A DNA stretch of 37,164 nt from JAOADN01 sp046155885 (GTDB lineage: Bacteria; Pseudomonadota; Alphaproteobacteria; Rhodobacterales; Rhodobacteraceae), in the NCBI GenBank assembly GCA_046155885.1, contig JBJXFU010000039.1, positions 1 through 37,164 of the forward strand. The letters run 5' to 3'. The first letter of the stretch is position 1; the number at the start of each line of letters is the position of its first letter. Made by a program: the position numbers and the translations under genes. Positions 22,476 to 31,240 of this stretch are shown here, one piece after another. Below the pieces are notes generated by a model. The model was not told the DNA's origin, did not search any database, and saw only the letters and a program-made list of their open reading frames with translations.

Positions 22476-23063
22476 TCAGCCCTGCTTGGCCTCCATCGTG
22501 GCCTTGGCCCACCAGACGATATCGTCGAAAAGCGCCTTGGACGCCGGGGCGATCACGCCCTCGATGTCGGCCATCTTCCCCGATCCGCCCATGCCGGGGT
22601 GGACCTTGAAGAAGTCCGACCCGCCGATGCGGACGTTGTTGCGCACCGCGACCATCTGCAGCTCGACCGCGACATTCTGCAGGTGGCCGAGCGCGTTGGC
22701 CCCGCCCATCGACCCGTACGAGATCGCCCCGACCGGCTTGTGGGCCCATTCGACATAGGCCTGATCGAAGGCGTTCTTCATCGCGGCCGTCATCGAGCGG
22801 TTGTATTCGGCCAGCACGACGATGTAGCCGTCATACTCTGCCACCTTCTTCTGCCACCTCAACGCCACCGGGTCCTGCGTCGGCGCCCAGGCGTTCGAGG
22901 CGACCTCGGCGAAAAACGGCATCGGGAAGTCGCGCAGATCGACGGTTTCCAGCATGAAGTCGTCGCGCTCCTTCGCCTTGCCCAGTATCCACTGCGCCGG
23001 AATGTCGGCGAAGCGGGTCGGGCGGGTGGACGAGATCACAAGGGCGATCTTGGGTTTGGGCAT
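22476..23063 (-). CDS. NAD(P)H-dependent FMN reductase-like flavoprotein
   Basis: A 195-aa flavodoxin-like fold protein of the NADPH-dependent FMN reductase family (PF03358). The FMN phosphate loop is SSTRPTRFADIPAQW (11-25), AEYNRSMTAAMKNAFD (85-100) matches the family motif PEYNxSxPxxLKNAID with Pro replaced by Ala, and SYGSMGGANAL (115-125) is the isoalloxazine-contact loop. It would reduce FMN, quinones or similar compounds with NAD(P)H in the cytoplasm. The ATG at 23061-23063 has AGAGGA about 5 nt upstream. It is divergent from cobT and monocistronic, with a strong terminator. Confidence 0.85.
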   Translation of the reverse strand: MPKPKIALVISSTRPTRFADIPAQWILGKAKERDDFMLETVDLRDFPMPFFAEVASNAWAPTQDPVALRWQKKVAEYDGYIVVLAEYNRSMTAAMKNAFDQAYVEWAHKPVGAISYGSMGGANALGHLQNVAVELQMVAVRNNVRIGGSDFFKVHPGMGGSGKMADIEGVIAPASKALFDDIVWWAKATMEAKQG

Positions 23064-23267
23064 GTCTTCCTCTTTCTCGGATGCAAGCTCACCGTTTGAT
23101 ACCAGCAATTCCGCCCCCGGTCCTGCCGCACCTGCGCACATAGCCTGCGCTTCGTTCGGCCCCGATCAAGACCGCTTCGTCGAATTTCGCGTGGCAGCCC
23201 GTTGAACTCGCCGGCCCGGCCGGTCAGAACTGACGGCGGCGAACCTCATCGCCGACAGGCCGGATCC

Positions 23268-25136
23268 ATGAAAGCTCCCTCCGACAACCCCGCCGAACCC
23301 TTCAAGAAGGCGCTTGCCGAAGCGACGAAGGTGCTGGCCGACGACCCGGAACTGACGGTCAGCTATTCGGTCGATCCGCCGGGCATGACGGCCGACACGG
23401 TGCGCCTGCCTCAGGTCTCGCGCCGGATGACGCGCGACGAGGTGCTGATCGCGCGCGGCACCGCCGACAGCTTCGCCCTCCGGCGGAGGCACCACGATCC
23501 GGCCGTCTACAACCGCTATTCGCCAACCGGGCAGATGGCCCGCGACCTTTACGAGGCGATGGAAAACGCCCGCTGCGAGGCGGTGGGCGCCCGCGACATG
23601 CCCGGCACGCTAGGCAATATCGACGCGCGGATCGGCAACGACGCCGACCGCAAGGGCTACGCCCAGATCCATTCAGCCCAGGACGCGCCGCTCGCGCAGG
23701 CGGCCGGCTACATGATCCGGCATCTCGCCACAGGCCGTCCCCTGCCGGGGGGGGCGGGCAACGTGATGGAACTCTGGCGGCCATTCATCGAGGAGCAGGC
23801 GGGCGGCACGCTGGAGCGCCTGCAGGAAACGCTCGCCGACCCAGCGGCCTTCGCGCGGCTCGCCCGCCAGATCATCAAGGACCTCGGCTACGGCGACCAG
23901 TTGGGCGAGGACCCTGACGGGCAGGACGACGAGGAAGGCGGCGACAGCGAACAAAGCCAGGAGGAACAGGACAGCGCCGGCAACGAAAGCCAGGACGAAG
24001 ACGAGGCCGACGCCTCGCCCGAGCAGAGCCAGGAGGACCAGCAGGACGCGGCCGAGGCGAAGGTGACGGTGGACGACCTTGCCGAGGTGGAGTTCGACGA
24101 AGAAGCCGAGATGCCCGAGGGCGACGCGCCGCTGGAACCGCCGCCCCCCGCCCCGCATTCCGAAGCCGACCCGAACTACATCGCCTTCACCACCGACTTC
24201 GACGAAGAAGTGAAGGCCGAGGAGCTGGCCGAGCCGGCCGAACTGGAACGCCTTCGCGCCTATCTGGACCAGCAGCTCGAACCCCTGAAGGGCGCGGTGT
24301 CGCGACTGGCGAACAAGCTGCAACGGCGCCTTCAGGCCCAGCAGAACCGCAGCTGGGAATTCGACCGCGAGGAAGGCATCCTCGATGCCGGGCGGCTGGC
24401 ACGGGTGGTCGCGAACCCCACCACGCCCTTGTCCTTCAAGGTCGAGAAGGACACCCAGTTCCGCGATACGGTGGTGACACTGCTTCTGGACAACTCGGGC
24501 TCGATGCGCGGCCGGCCGATCAGCATCGCGGCGATCTGCGCCGACGTTCTGGCCCGGACGCTGGAGCGCTGCCAGGTCAAGGTCGAAATCCTCGGCTTCA
24601 CCACCCGCGCCTGGAAGGGTGGGCAGTCGCGCGAACGCTGGCTGGCGGCGGGGCGTCCGCAGGTGCCGGGTCGGCTGAACGATTTGCGCCATATCGTCTA
24701 CAAGTCGGCGGACGCACCTTGGCGACGGTCGCGCACCAGTCTCGGATTGATGATGAAAGAGGGGCTTCTGAAGGAAAACATCGACGGCGAGGCGCTGGAA
24801 TGGGCCCACCGTCGGATGGTCCACCGACCGGAGGTGCGGAAGATCCTCATGGTGATCTCGGACGGCGCGCCGGTGGACGACTCGACGCTTTCGGTAAACC
24901 CCGCGAACTACCTGGAAAAGCACTTGCGCGACGTGATCGCGATGGTCGAGCGCCGGAAGACGGTGGAACTGATCGCCATTGGCATTGGCCATGACGTGAC
25001 GCGCTACTACCAGCGCGCGCTGACGATCACCGATGTCGAGCAGCTGGCTGGGGCGATCACCGAGCAGCTGGCATCGCTGTTCGACAGCGATCCAAGGGTG
25101 AGGGCAAGGGCCAGGGTGAACAGGAAAGCCGCCTGA
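23268..25136 (+). CDS. cobT: Cobaltochelatase subunit CobT
   Basis: A 622-aa CobT, partner of the CobS ATPase in the CobNST cobaltochelatase. The N-terminal domain starts MKAPSDNPAEPFKKALAE and a highly acidic low-complexity linker (about 217-297) follows, as in the family. The C-terminal von Willebrand A domain carries the MIDAS motif D408-N-S-G-S with a later DGAPVDDSTL. ATG 23268 is chosen from the family N-terminus. The stop shares 1 nt with the peptidase gene (TGATG). Length is typical and the gene looks intact despite its separation from cobS. Confidence 0.95.
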   Translation: MKAPSDNPAEPFKKALAEATKVLADDPELTVSYSVDPPGMTADTVRLPQVSRRMTRDEVLIARGTADSFALRRRHHDPAVYNRYSPTGQMARDLYEAMENARCEAVGARDMPGTLGNIDARIGNDADRKGYAQIHSAQDAPLAQAAGYMIRHLATGRPLPGGAGNVMELWRPFIEEQAGGTLERLQETLADPAAFARLARQIIKDLGYGDQLGEDPDGQDDEEGGDSEQSQEEQDSAGNESQDEDEADASPEQSQEDQQDAAEAKVTVDDLAEVEFDEEAEMPEGDAPLEPPPPAPHSEADPNYIAFTTDFDEEVKAEELAEPAELERLRAYLDQQLEPLKGAVSRLANKLQRRLQAQQNRSWEFDREEGILDAGRLARVVANPTTPLSFKVEKDTQFRDTVVTLLLDNSGSMRGRPISIAAICADVLARTLERCQVKVEILGFTTRAWKGGQSRERWLAAGRPQVPGRLNDLRHIVYKSADAPWRRSRTSLGLMMKEGLLKENIDGEALEWAHRRMVHRPEVRKILMVISDGAPVDDSTLSVNPANYLEKHLRDVIAMVERRKTVELIAIGIGHDVTRYYQRALTITDVEQLAGAITEQLASLFDSDPRVRARARVNRKAA

Positions 25137-26944
25137 TGCTCCAGTCCTTCGCCTCGACCGCCCGCCCCGACCAGGGTCCGCCCCGTCTCGCTGCCCTGCG
25201 CGACCGGCTGGCCGCCGAGGGCCTCACAGGCTTCCTCGTCCCGCGCGCCGACATGCATCAGGGCGAATACGTCGCCGCCCATGACGAGCGGCTGCAATGG
25301 CTGACCGGCTTCACCGGTTCGGCGGGATTCTGCGTCGTCCTGCCCCACATCGCCGGCGTCTTCGTCGACGGCCGCTACCGGACGCAGGTGAAGGCGCAGG
25401 TGGACTTCGCCCACTTCACCCCCGTCCCCTGGCCAGAAACCAAACCCGGGCCCTGGCTCGTCGATCAGATTCCGAACGGCGGGGTCATCGGGTTCGACCC
25501 CTGGCTGCATACCCGCAAGGAGATCGACGAACTTGAGGCAGCGCTAGAGGGAAAGCCCGTAACCCTTCGCAGTACAACGAATTTCATCGACGCGATCTGG
25601 GCGGACCAGCCGCCCCCGCCGATCGGCAGGGCCGAGGTCTACTCCTTGGCCTTCGCTGGCGAAACTGCCGCCGACAAGCGCGCGCGGCTCGCCGCACAAC
25701 TCACCTCCGCCGGCCAGACCGCCGCCGCACTCACGCTCCCCGACTCGATCTGCTGGCTTCTCAACATCCGCGGCGCCGATGTCCCCCGGAACCCGGTCCT
25801 CCACGCCACCGCCATCCTTCACGCCGACGGCCGCGCCGACCTCTTCGCCACCCCCGCCAAACTCGACGCCGAGATCCGCGCCCATCTCGGCCCCGAGGTG
25901 GCGCTTCACGCGCCGGAGGACTTTGCTTCCGCCCTCGTCCGGCTCACTGGACCGGTGCGTGTCGACAAGGCCAGCGCTCCTTTCGCGGTTTCGGCGATCC
26001 TGGCGGAAGCGGACGTCAAGATCGCCTGGGGACTGGACCCCTGCGCCCTGCCGAAAGCGCGCAAGAACGCCGCCGAGATCGACGGCACGGCCGAAGCGCA
26101 TCTCCGCGACGGCGCGGCCATGGTGGAGTTCCTGTGCTGGCTCGACACCCGTGCCCCGCAGGGCGGACTGACCGAGATCGAGGTCGTGACCGCGCTTGAA
26201 TCCCACCGCCGCGCCACCAATTCGCTCCGCGACATCAGCTTCGACACCATCGCGGGGTCCGGCCCGAACGGCGCGATCATGCATTACCGGGTGACCGAAG
26301 AATCCAACCGCACGCTGCGCGACGGCGAGCTGATCGTCGTCGACTCCGGTGGCCAGTACCTTGGCGGCACCACCGACATCACCCGCACCGTCGCCATCGG
26401 CACACCTGCGGACGAGGCGCGCGCCGCCTTCACCCGAGTCCTGCAGGGCATGATCGCCATCTCGCGGCTGCGCTGGCCCCGGGGCCTCGCCGGCTGTCAC
26501 CTCGACGCCATCGCCCGCTACAACCTGTGGCTTGCAGAACAGGATTACGACCACGGCACCGGCCACGGTGTCGGTACCTATCTGTCGGTCCATGAAGGCC
26601 CGCAGCGGCTTTCCCGTATCTCCGACGTGCCGTTCGAACCGGGGATGATCCTGTCGAACGAACCCGGCTACTACCGCGAGGGCGAATTCGGCATCCGGAT
26701 CGAGAACCTCGTCGTCGTGGAAGAGGCCGCGCCGTTGGCGGGCGGCGACGCGCAGCGCAAGATGCTGTCGTTCCGCACCCTGACCTGGGTGCCGATCGAC
26801 CGCCGCCTGATCGACTCGTCCCTGCTGACCGGCCCTGAGCGCGCCTGGCTTGACACCTACCACGCCGAGGTCAGGCGGCTGATCGGCCCCCGCATCCGGC
26901 CCGAAACAGCCGGCTGGCTGGAAAAGGCCACAGCACCGATTTGA
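25136..26944 (+). CDS. Xaa-Pro aminopeptidase (M24B family)
   Basis: A 602-aa three-domain aminopeptidase P that removes N-terminal residues preceding proline. Two creatinase-like N-terminal domains come first, then the pita-bread catalytic domain with metal ligands D403, D414 (VVDSGGQY, GTTDITR), H477 (GHGVGTY), E509 (SNEPGYY) and E523 (RIENL). The 600-aa length is that of the eukaryote-like long form common in alphaproteobacteria. ATG overlaps the cobT stop (TGATG), so it is translated from the cobT mRNA. Confidence 0.93.
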   Translation: MLQSFASTARPDQGPPRLAALRDRLAAEGLTGFLVPRADMHQGEYVAAHDERLQWLTGFTGSAGFCVVLPHIAGVFVDGRYRTQVKAQVDFAHFTPVPWPETKPGPWLVDQIPNGGVIGFDPWLHTRKEIDELEAALEGKPVTLRSTTNFIDAIWADQPPPPIGRAEVYSLAFAGETAADKRARLAAQLTSAGQTAAALTLPDSICWLLNIRGADVPRNPVLHATAILHADGRADLFATPAKLDAEIRAHLGPEVALHAPEDFASALVRLTGPVRVDKASAPFAVSAILAEADVKIAWGLDPCALPKARKNAAEIDGTAEAHLRDGAAMVEFLCWLDTRAPQGGLTEIEVVTALESHRRATNSLRDISFDTIAGSGPNGAIMHYRVTEESNRTLRDGELIVVDSGGQYLGGTTDITRTVAIGTPADEARAAFTRVLQGMIAISRLRWPRGLAGCHLDAIARYNLWLAEQDYDHGTGHGVGTYLSVHEGPQRLSRISDVPFEPGMILSNEPGYYREGEFGIRIENLVVVEEAAPLAGGDAQRKMLSFRTLTWVPIDRRLIDSSLLTGPERAWLDTYHAEVRRLIGPRIRPETAGWLEKATAPI

Positions 26945-26995
26945 CTCGTGCGGAGAAGTCACCACATCAAGCCGGAGCAGGAACAGGGGATCGAC

Positions 26996-27337
26996 ATGGC
27001 CGACCACATCAGGATCGCACCGGCACCGGGCACATGGGTCGTCCGCGCGGGTGGTGCCGAGTTGGGCAGGACCGGTCGCGCCATGGAACTCCGCGAAGGA
27101 AGCTATCCGCCGGTGATCTATTTCCCACGCGAAAACATGACGATGTCGTTCTTCGCGCGCAGCAATCGCGCCTCGACCTGCCCGCACAAGGGCCATGCGA
27201 GTTACTTCTCGATCCGTACCCCAGACGCCGAGCTGCCGGATTCGGTCTGGAGCTACGAATCGCCGAAGCCCGGCGTCGAGGCCATCGCGGGGTACCTTGC
27301 GTTCTATACCGATCGGGTGAGTGTCGGGCGGGCATGA
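26996..27337 (+). CDS. DUF427-domain protein
   Basis: A 113-aa single-domain protein of the DUF427 family (PF04248): TWVVRAGGAELGRTGRAMELREGSYPPVIYFPRENM, then STCPHKGHASYFSI with the conserved Cys-Pro-x-Lys-Gly, and SVWSYESPKPGVEAIAGYLAFYTDRV. The fold is a small beta barrel of unknown function. ATG 26996 is chosen because AGGGGA lies 5 nt upstream; frames from 26948 add residues not found in the family. It is 51 bp after the aminopeptidase gene and may belong to its transcript. Confidence 0.85.
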   Translation: MADHIRIAPAPGTWVVRAGGAELGRTGRAMELREGSYPPVIYFPRENMTMSFFARSNRASTCPHKGHASYFSIRTPDAELPDSVWSYESPKPGVEAIAGYLAFYTDRVSVGRA

Positions 27338-27382
27338 AAAGGGACGGCGCATAGGGCCCGCAAGCCACCGGCCCCCGCCGCG

Positions 27383-29035
27383 CTATCCCTTCAGCAATGC
27401 CCGCGCCGCCTCGCGCGCCGCGTCCGTGACCCTGTCGCCGGCCAGCATCCGCGCGATTTCGCCCACCCGTTCCCCGTCGCCGAGCGCGGTTACCACAGAC
27501 GTCGTCCCCGTCGTCGCGACCCGCTTCTCGACGTGCCAGTGATGCGCCCCGCGCGCCGCCACCTGCGGAGAGTGGGTGACGACCAGCACCTGCGCCCCCT
27601 CCGCCAGCCGTGCGAGCCGCCGCCCCACCGCGTCCGCCGTGGCGCCGCCCACCCCGCGGTCAATCTCGTCGAAGATCATCGTCACCCCCTCGGCCCCGCG
27701 GGCCAGGCAGACCTTCAGCGCCAGGAGAAACCGCGACAGTTCCCCGCCGCTGGCGATCCGTTCGATCGGGCCAGGGGGCAGGCCGGGGTTGGGCGCGACA
27801 AGGAAGCTGACCGTATCCCTTCCCTCGGGCCCTGCGACGCCTTCGGCGACCACGGTCGCGAAAACCGCGCGGTCGAGCTTCAGTGGCGGCAGTTCAGCGG
27901 CCATCGCCCGGTCGAGTGCGTCCGCAGCCTTCCGCCGTTCCGCCGAAAGCCGTGCGGCCGCCGCGTCATAGGCCGTCTCCGCCGCCTTCCGCGCCGCGTC
28001 GAGCTCCCGCAGCCCTTCGATGCCGCCTTCGGCCGCCAGCAGCCGCGCCCGCATCGTCTCGGCCAGGGCGCCTAGATCGTCGGGGGCGACCGCGTGCTTT
28101 CGGGCCAGCGCACGGATCGCGAAGAGCCGCTCTTCGGCGGCCTCCAGTTCGTGCGGATCGAAGCGCATCGCCTCGAGCGCCCGCTCGATTCCCTGGGTGG
28201 CTTCGCCAAGTTCGGTCATTGCCCGTTCAAGCGCCGCCGACGGCGCATCGAGCAGCCCCTCGGCACGCCCCACGACACCCCCGAGCCAGCGCGAAGCGTC
28301 CGCCATCCGCCCCTCGGCCCCGTCGCCGCCCAGCGCCTCGGCCGCCCGCGCCACGTCTTCGCGGATCCGCGCGGCTCCCTGCATCAGCCGCCGCCGCGCG
28401 TCGAGCGCGGAGTCCTCGCCCGGCTGCGGGCGGAGCTTGTCGAGTTCGCCGACCGCGTGGCGCAGGAAGTCTTCGTCGGACCGCGACTTCTCGACTGCCT
28501 CGCGGGCCTCGGCCGACGCCTTGTCCGCCCGTGCCCGCGCCTCCCAGGCGGCGCAGACCTTCGCGACCGTCTCGCCCGCGCCGGCGAAGGCATCGAGCAG
28601 TCGCCGGTGGAGGCGCGGGTTCAGAAGACCGGTATCGTCGTGCTGGCCGTGGAGCTCCACCAGAGTCTCGGCCAGCGCACGCAGCACCTCGGCCCCGGCG
28701 CGGCGATCGTTGACAAAGCCGCTCCGCCGCCCGTCCGCGCCGATTGTCCGGCGCAGAAGCAGCTCTTCCCCGGCCTCCGGCAGCCCCGCTTCGGCAAGAA
28801 CGGTAGCGGCAGGATGCCCTGAGGAAATCGCGAAAACGGCAGTCACTTCGCCCTGCGCCGCGCCCGGACGCACCAGGTCCGCGCGCCCCTTCCAGCCCAG
28901 CACAAAGCCCAGACAGTCAAGCAGAATCGACTTGCCCGCCCCGGTTTCGCCGGTCAGCACGTTCAGACCCGGGCGAAACGACATGTCGAGCCGCTCGATC
29001 AGCAGCATGTCGCGGATGTCGAGCGTCAGGAGCAT
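27383..29035 (-). CDS. recN: DNA repair protein RecN
   Basis: A 550-aa SMC-like ATPase of recombinational double-strand break repair. Walker A is GETGAGKS (29-36) and the ABC signature is IASGGELSRFLLALK. Walker B follows in MIFDEIDRGVGG, with VTHSPQVAARG after it. The middle is a long coiled-coil-type region. Length is typical (about 550). The start MLLTLDIRDMLLIERLD is the family N-terminus with GGGG upstream. It is the last gene of the minus-strand envelope/division block, 91 bp after bamD. The intervening hairpin may separate its transcript. Confidence 0.96.
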   Translation of the reverse strand: MLLTLDIRDMLLIERLDMSFRPGLNVLTGETGAGKSILLDCLGFVLGWKGRADLVRPGAAQGEVTAVFAISSGHPAATVLAEAGLPEAGEELLLRRTIGADGRRSGFVNDRRAGAEVLRALAETLVELHGQHDDTGLLNPRLHRRLLDAFAGAGETVAKVCAAWEARARADKASAEAREAVEKSRSDEDFLRHAVGELDKLRPQPGEDSALDARRRLMQGAARIREDVARAAEALGGDGAEGRMADASRWLGGVVGRAEGLLDAPSAALERAMTELGEATQGIERALEAMRFDPHELEAAEERLFAIRALARKHAVAPDDLGALAETMRARLLAAEGGIEGLRELDAARKAAETAYDAAAARLSAERRKAADALDRAMAAELPPLKLDRAVFATVVAEGVAGPEGRDTVSFLVAPNPGLPPGPIERIASGGELSRFLLALKVCLARGAEGVTMIFDEIDRGVGGATADAVGRRLARLAEGAQVLVVTHSPQVAARGAHHWHVEKRVATTGTTSVVTALGDGERVGEIARMLAGDRVTDAAREAARALLKG

Positions 29036-29105
29036 GAATACCCCGCGCGGGATGGGGTGATCCCGCCCATCTTACCGGACGGGCGGCACTGCGGCGGACC
29101 GGGCG

Positions 29106-29127
29106 GGATGGGTGAAATCACCCATCC
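29106..29127 (-). repeat. Perfect hairpin at the bamD 3' end
   Basis: GGATGGGTGA-AA-TCACCCATCC is a 10-bp perfect stem with a 2-nt loop, whose last base is the last base of the bamD stop codon (29127-29129). A related half motif (GGGATGGGGTGATCCCGCCCATC) lies at 29049-29071. The GGATGGGTGA/TCACCCATCC unit has the look of a dispersed alphaproteobacterial repeat. It may end or stabilise the bamD mRNA; there is no T-run. Confidence 0.6.
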
Positions 29128-29966
29128 TACAGCCACTCTCCCCTGACCACCTGGCGGTAGATCTGGGCCAGCCATCCGTCGCCCCTGACCTTCGGTTCCA
29201 GCCCCTTGCCGGTCAGAAGCTTGTAGCCGTCCTCGTACCAGTCGGTGGAGCGGAAGTTGTAGCCCAGGATCGCGCCGGCCGTCTGCGCCTCGTCCGTCAG
29301 GCCGAGCGAGAGATAGCATTCGATCAGCCGGTAGAGCGCTTCGGGCGTCTGGGTCGTTGTCTGGTACTGCTCGACGACCACGCGGAACCGGTTTATCGCC
29401 GCGGTGTAGTGCTTGCCTCGAAGGTAGTAGCGGCCGATCTCCATCTCTTTCGAGGCGAGGTGGTCGAAGGCAAGGTCGAACTTCAGGATCGCCGAGCGCG
29501 CGTATTCGCTGTCGGGATATTCCTCGATCACCGCGCGGAGCGCCTGCAAGGCCTGGAAGGTCAGCCCCTGGTCGCGGCCGATTGCATCGATCTGGTCGTA
29601 GTAACTGAGCGCCAGAAGGAACTTGGCATACGCCGCGTCATCTTCCGCCGGATAGGTGTCGATGTAGCGCTGCGCGGCGGCGCGGCTTTCGTCGTACTTG
29701 CGGTCCTTATGGAAGGAATAGGCCTGCATGATCAGCGCGCGCTTGGCGAGTTCGGAATAGGGGTAGAGCCGCTCCACCTCGCCGAAGAGCCGCGCGGCTT
29801 CCTCGGCCTTCTTCTCATTGGCGAGCGAAAACTCGGCGCGCTTGAAGATTTCCTCGGCCGGAAGCTGATCGACCGGGATTTCCTTCGGCCTCGGCGCGCA
29901 GGCCGAGAGGATCAGCGCAAGAGCGAGGGTACCCGCGATCCCTGCCGCTCTACTGCCGCGCGCCAT
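29127..29966 (-). CDS. bamD: Outer membrane protein assembly factor BamD
   Basis: A 279-aa lipoprotein of the BAM complex that folds outer-membrane beta-barrels. The signal sequence MARGSRAAGIAGTLALALILSAC ends in lipobox LSAC. The mature part is built from TPR repeats (EEIFKRAEFSLANEKKAEEAARLF, YPYSELAKRALIMQAYSFHKD, and DRKYDESRAAAQRYIDTYP). The start at 29964-29966 is immediately downstream of AGGAG; a frame extending further upstream is not supported. It lies between lpxC and recN, the common order in Rhodobacterales, linking LPS and outer-membrane protein assembly. Confidence 0.95.
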   Translation of the reverse strand: MARGSRAAGIAGTLALALILSACAPRPKEIPVDQLPAEEIFKRAEFSLANEKKAEEAARLFGEVERLYPYSELAKRALIMQAYSFHKDRKYDESRAAAQRYIDTYPAEDDAAYAKFLLALSYYDQIDAIGRDQGLTFQALQALRAVIEEYPDSEYARSAILKFDLAFDHLASKEMEIGRYYLRGKHYTAAINRFRVVVEQYQTTTQTPEALYRLIECYLSLGLTDEAQTAGAILGYNFRSTDWYEDGYKLLTGKGLEPKVRGDGWLAQIYRQVVRGEWL

Positions 29967-30086
29967 CTCCTGCCTACCCCGACCCTGCAAGTTTTTTTCG
30001 GCAACGGACCGCCCGCAGGGGGCCGTTTGGCCCCGTCTAGCACAGAAAAATCCGGGGCGCAAAACGCCTTTCTGCGGCCCGGCGGA

Positions 30087-31007
30087 TCACGCGACGGCGG
30101 GGATGTCGGCGGGAACGAGGCCCGCGCCGGGAAGCCGGTGGCGGCGGTCGTCGCGGATTTCGGCCACGCGCAGCGCGCCGGGCCGGGCGAAGAGTTCGCG
30201 CAGAAGCCGGTTGGTCATCGCGTGGCCCGCGCGGCGCCCGACATAGCGGCCGAAGAACGGCCCGCCGGCCAGCGCAAGATCACCGAGCGCGTCGAGCATC
30301 TTGTGGCGTACCGCCTCGTCGGGGTGGCGGAACCCGCCGGGTGTCAGGATGCGCGCGCCGTCGACGACGACCGCGTTGCCATAGGTGCCGCCGAGCGCGA
30401 GGCCGTTCGCGCGCATTGCGTCCACATCCGCCTGGCGGCAGAAGGTCCGGCTGTCGCTCAATTCGCGCGCGAAGGCGCCGTTTGCAAGGTCAAGCACCTT
30501 GCGTTGCCGCCCGATGGCCGCATCCTCGAAGTCGATCGCGAAGTCGATCTCGAACCGGGGCGAGGGCTCGAGGCGCGCCATCGCCGCGCCCTCGCGCACC
30601 TCTACCGCCTCGAGCACCTCGAAGCAGCGGACCGGCGCATCCAGAAGCCGCACGCCGCGCGCCATGATCCCGGCCGCGAAGGGTGCGGCCGAGCCATCGA
30701 GGATCGGCACCTCCGGCCCGTCGATTTCGACAAGCGCGTTGTGGATGCCGCAACCGGCCAGCGAGGCCATGATGTGTTCCACGGTGGACACCGTCACGCC
30801 CGATGCGTTGCCGATCAGCGTGCACAGGCGCGATGCAGCGACCGCGCTGAAATGCGCGGGCACGAGAGGGTCGGCGCCCACGACGTCGGTGCGGCGGAAC
30901 CAGATGCCGTGTTCGGCCGAGGCCGGGCGCACGGTCATGCGGACGCGGCGGCCGCCGTGAAGGCCGACTCCGCTGAACGCCGCCGGAGATCTGATCGTCG
31001 TCTGCAC
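30087..31007 (-). CDS. lpxC: UDP-3-O-acyl-N-acetylglucosamine deacetylase LpxC
   Basis: A 306-aa zinc deacetylase for the committed step of lipid A synthesis. Metal ligands are H78 (VEHIMASLAG), H235 and D239 (RHKMLDALGD), with H262 the catalytic histidine (RAGHAMTN). These match the Escherichia coli spacing. The start is GTG at 31005-31007 (VQTTIRSP, the usual MQTT N-terminus) with GGGGGA about 8 nt upstream; the frame stays open for 59 more codons but this N-terminus is family-typical. It is downstream of ftsZ beyond a terminator. Confidence 0.94.
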   Translation of the reverse strand: MQTTIRSPAAFSGVGLHGGRRVRMTVRPASAEHGIWFRRTDVVGADPLVPAHFSAVAASRLCTLIGNASGVTVSTVEHIMASLAGCGIHNALVEIDGPEVPILDGSAAPFAAGIMARGVRLLDAPVRCFEVLEAVEVREGAAMARLEPSPRFEIDFAIDFEDAAIGRQRKVLDLANGAFARELSDSRTFCRQADVDAMRANGLALGGTYGNAVVVDGARILTPGGFRHPDEAVRHKMLDALGDLALAGGPFFGRYVGRRAGHAMTNRLLRELFARPGALRVAEIRDDRRHRLPGAGLVPADIPAVA

Positions 31008-31189
31008 CGGTCGTTTCCCCCGCTTCGCGCCGGCCCCGGATCCCCCGGCATGCGATACGCTTTGACGTGCCTCCGGGGTAGCCAGACGGCGCAGGATGCT
31101 CAACTCACTCTTTGCAACGGTCTGAAACATTCTGCCGCAGGTGCGAAGCCGCAGCGCGGCATGAGCCCCAAGGGTTTGCCGCAAAAGGA

Positions 31190-31214
31190 AAAGGGCCGGT
31201 ACGCCCGGCCCTTT
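31190..31214 (-). terminator. ftsZ terminator
   Basis: Arms AAAGGGCCGG (31190-31199) and CCGGCCCTTT (31205-31214) form a 10-bp stem with a 5-nt loop, 27 bp past the ftsZ stop. On the minus strand TTT is followed by TTCC and TTTT. It should reduce read-through from ftsZ into lpxC. Confidence 0.8.
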
Positions 31215-31240
31215 CCAGTCCGCCCGACAAACGTTGCGGG

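Noticed and set aside
25544..27352. Long minus-strand frame (about 600 codons) opposite the aminopeptidase gene
   Set aside because: Antisense shadow of a clear M24 peptidase; low-complexity composition and no motif.
30087..31184. Longer LpxC start at 31184 or the ATG at about 31130
   Set aside because: The extension is basic and not family-like; GTG at 31007 gives the standard QTT N-terminus and has a ribosome binding site.
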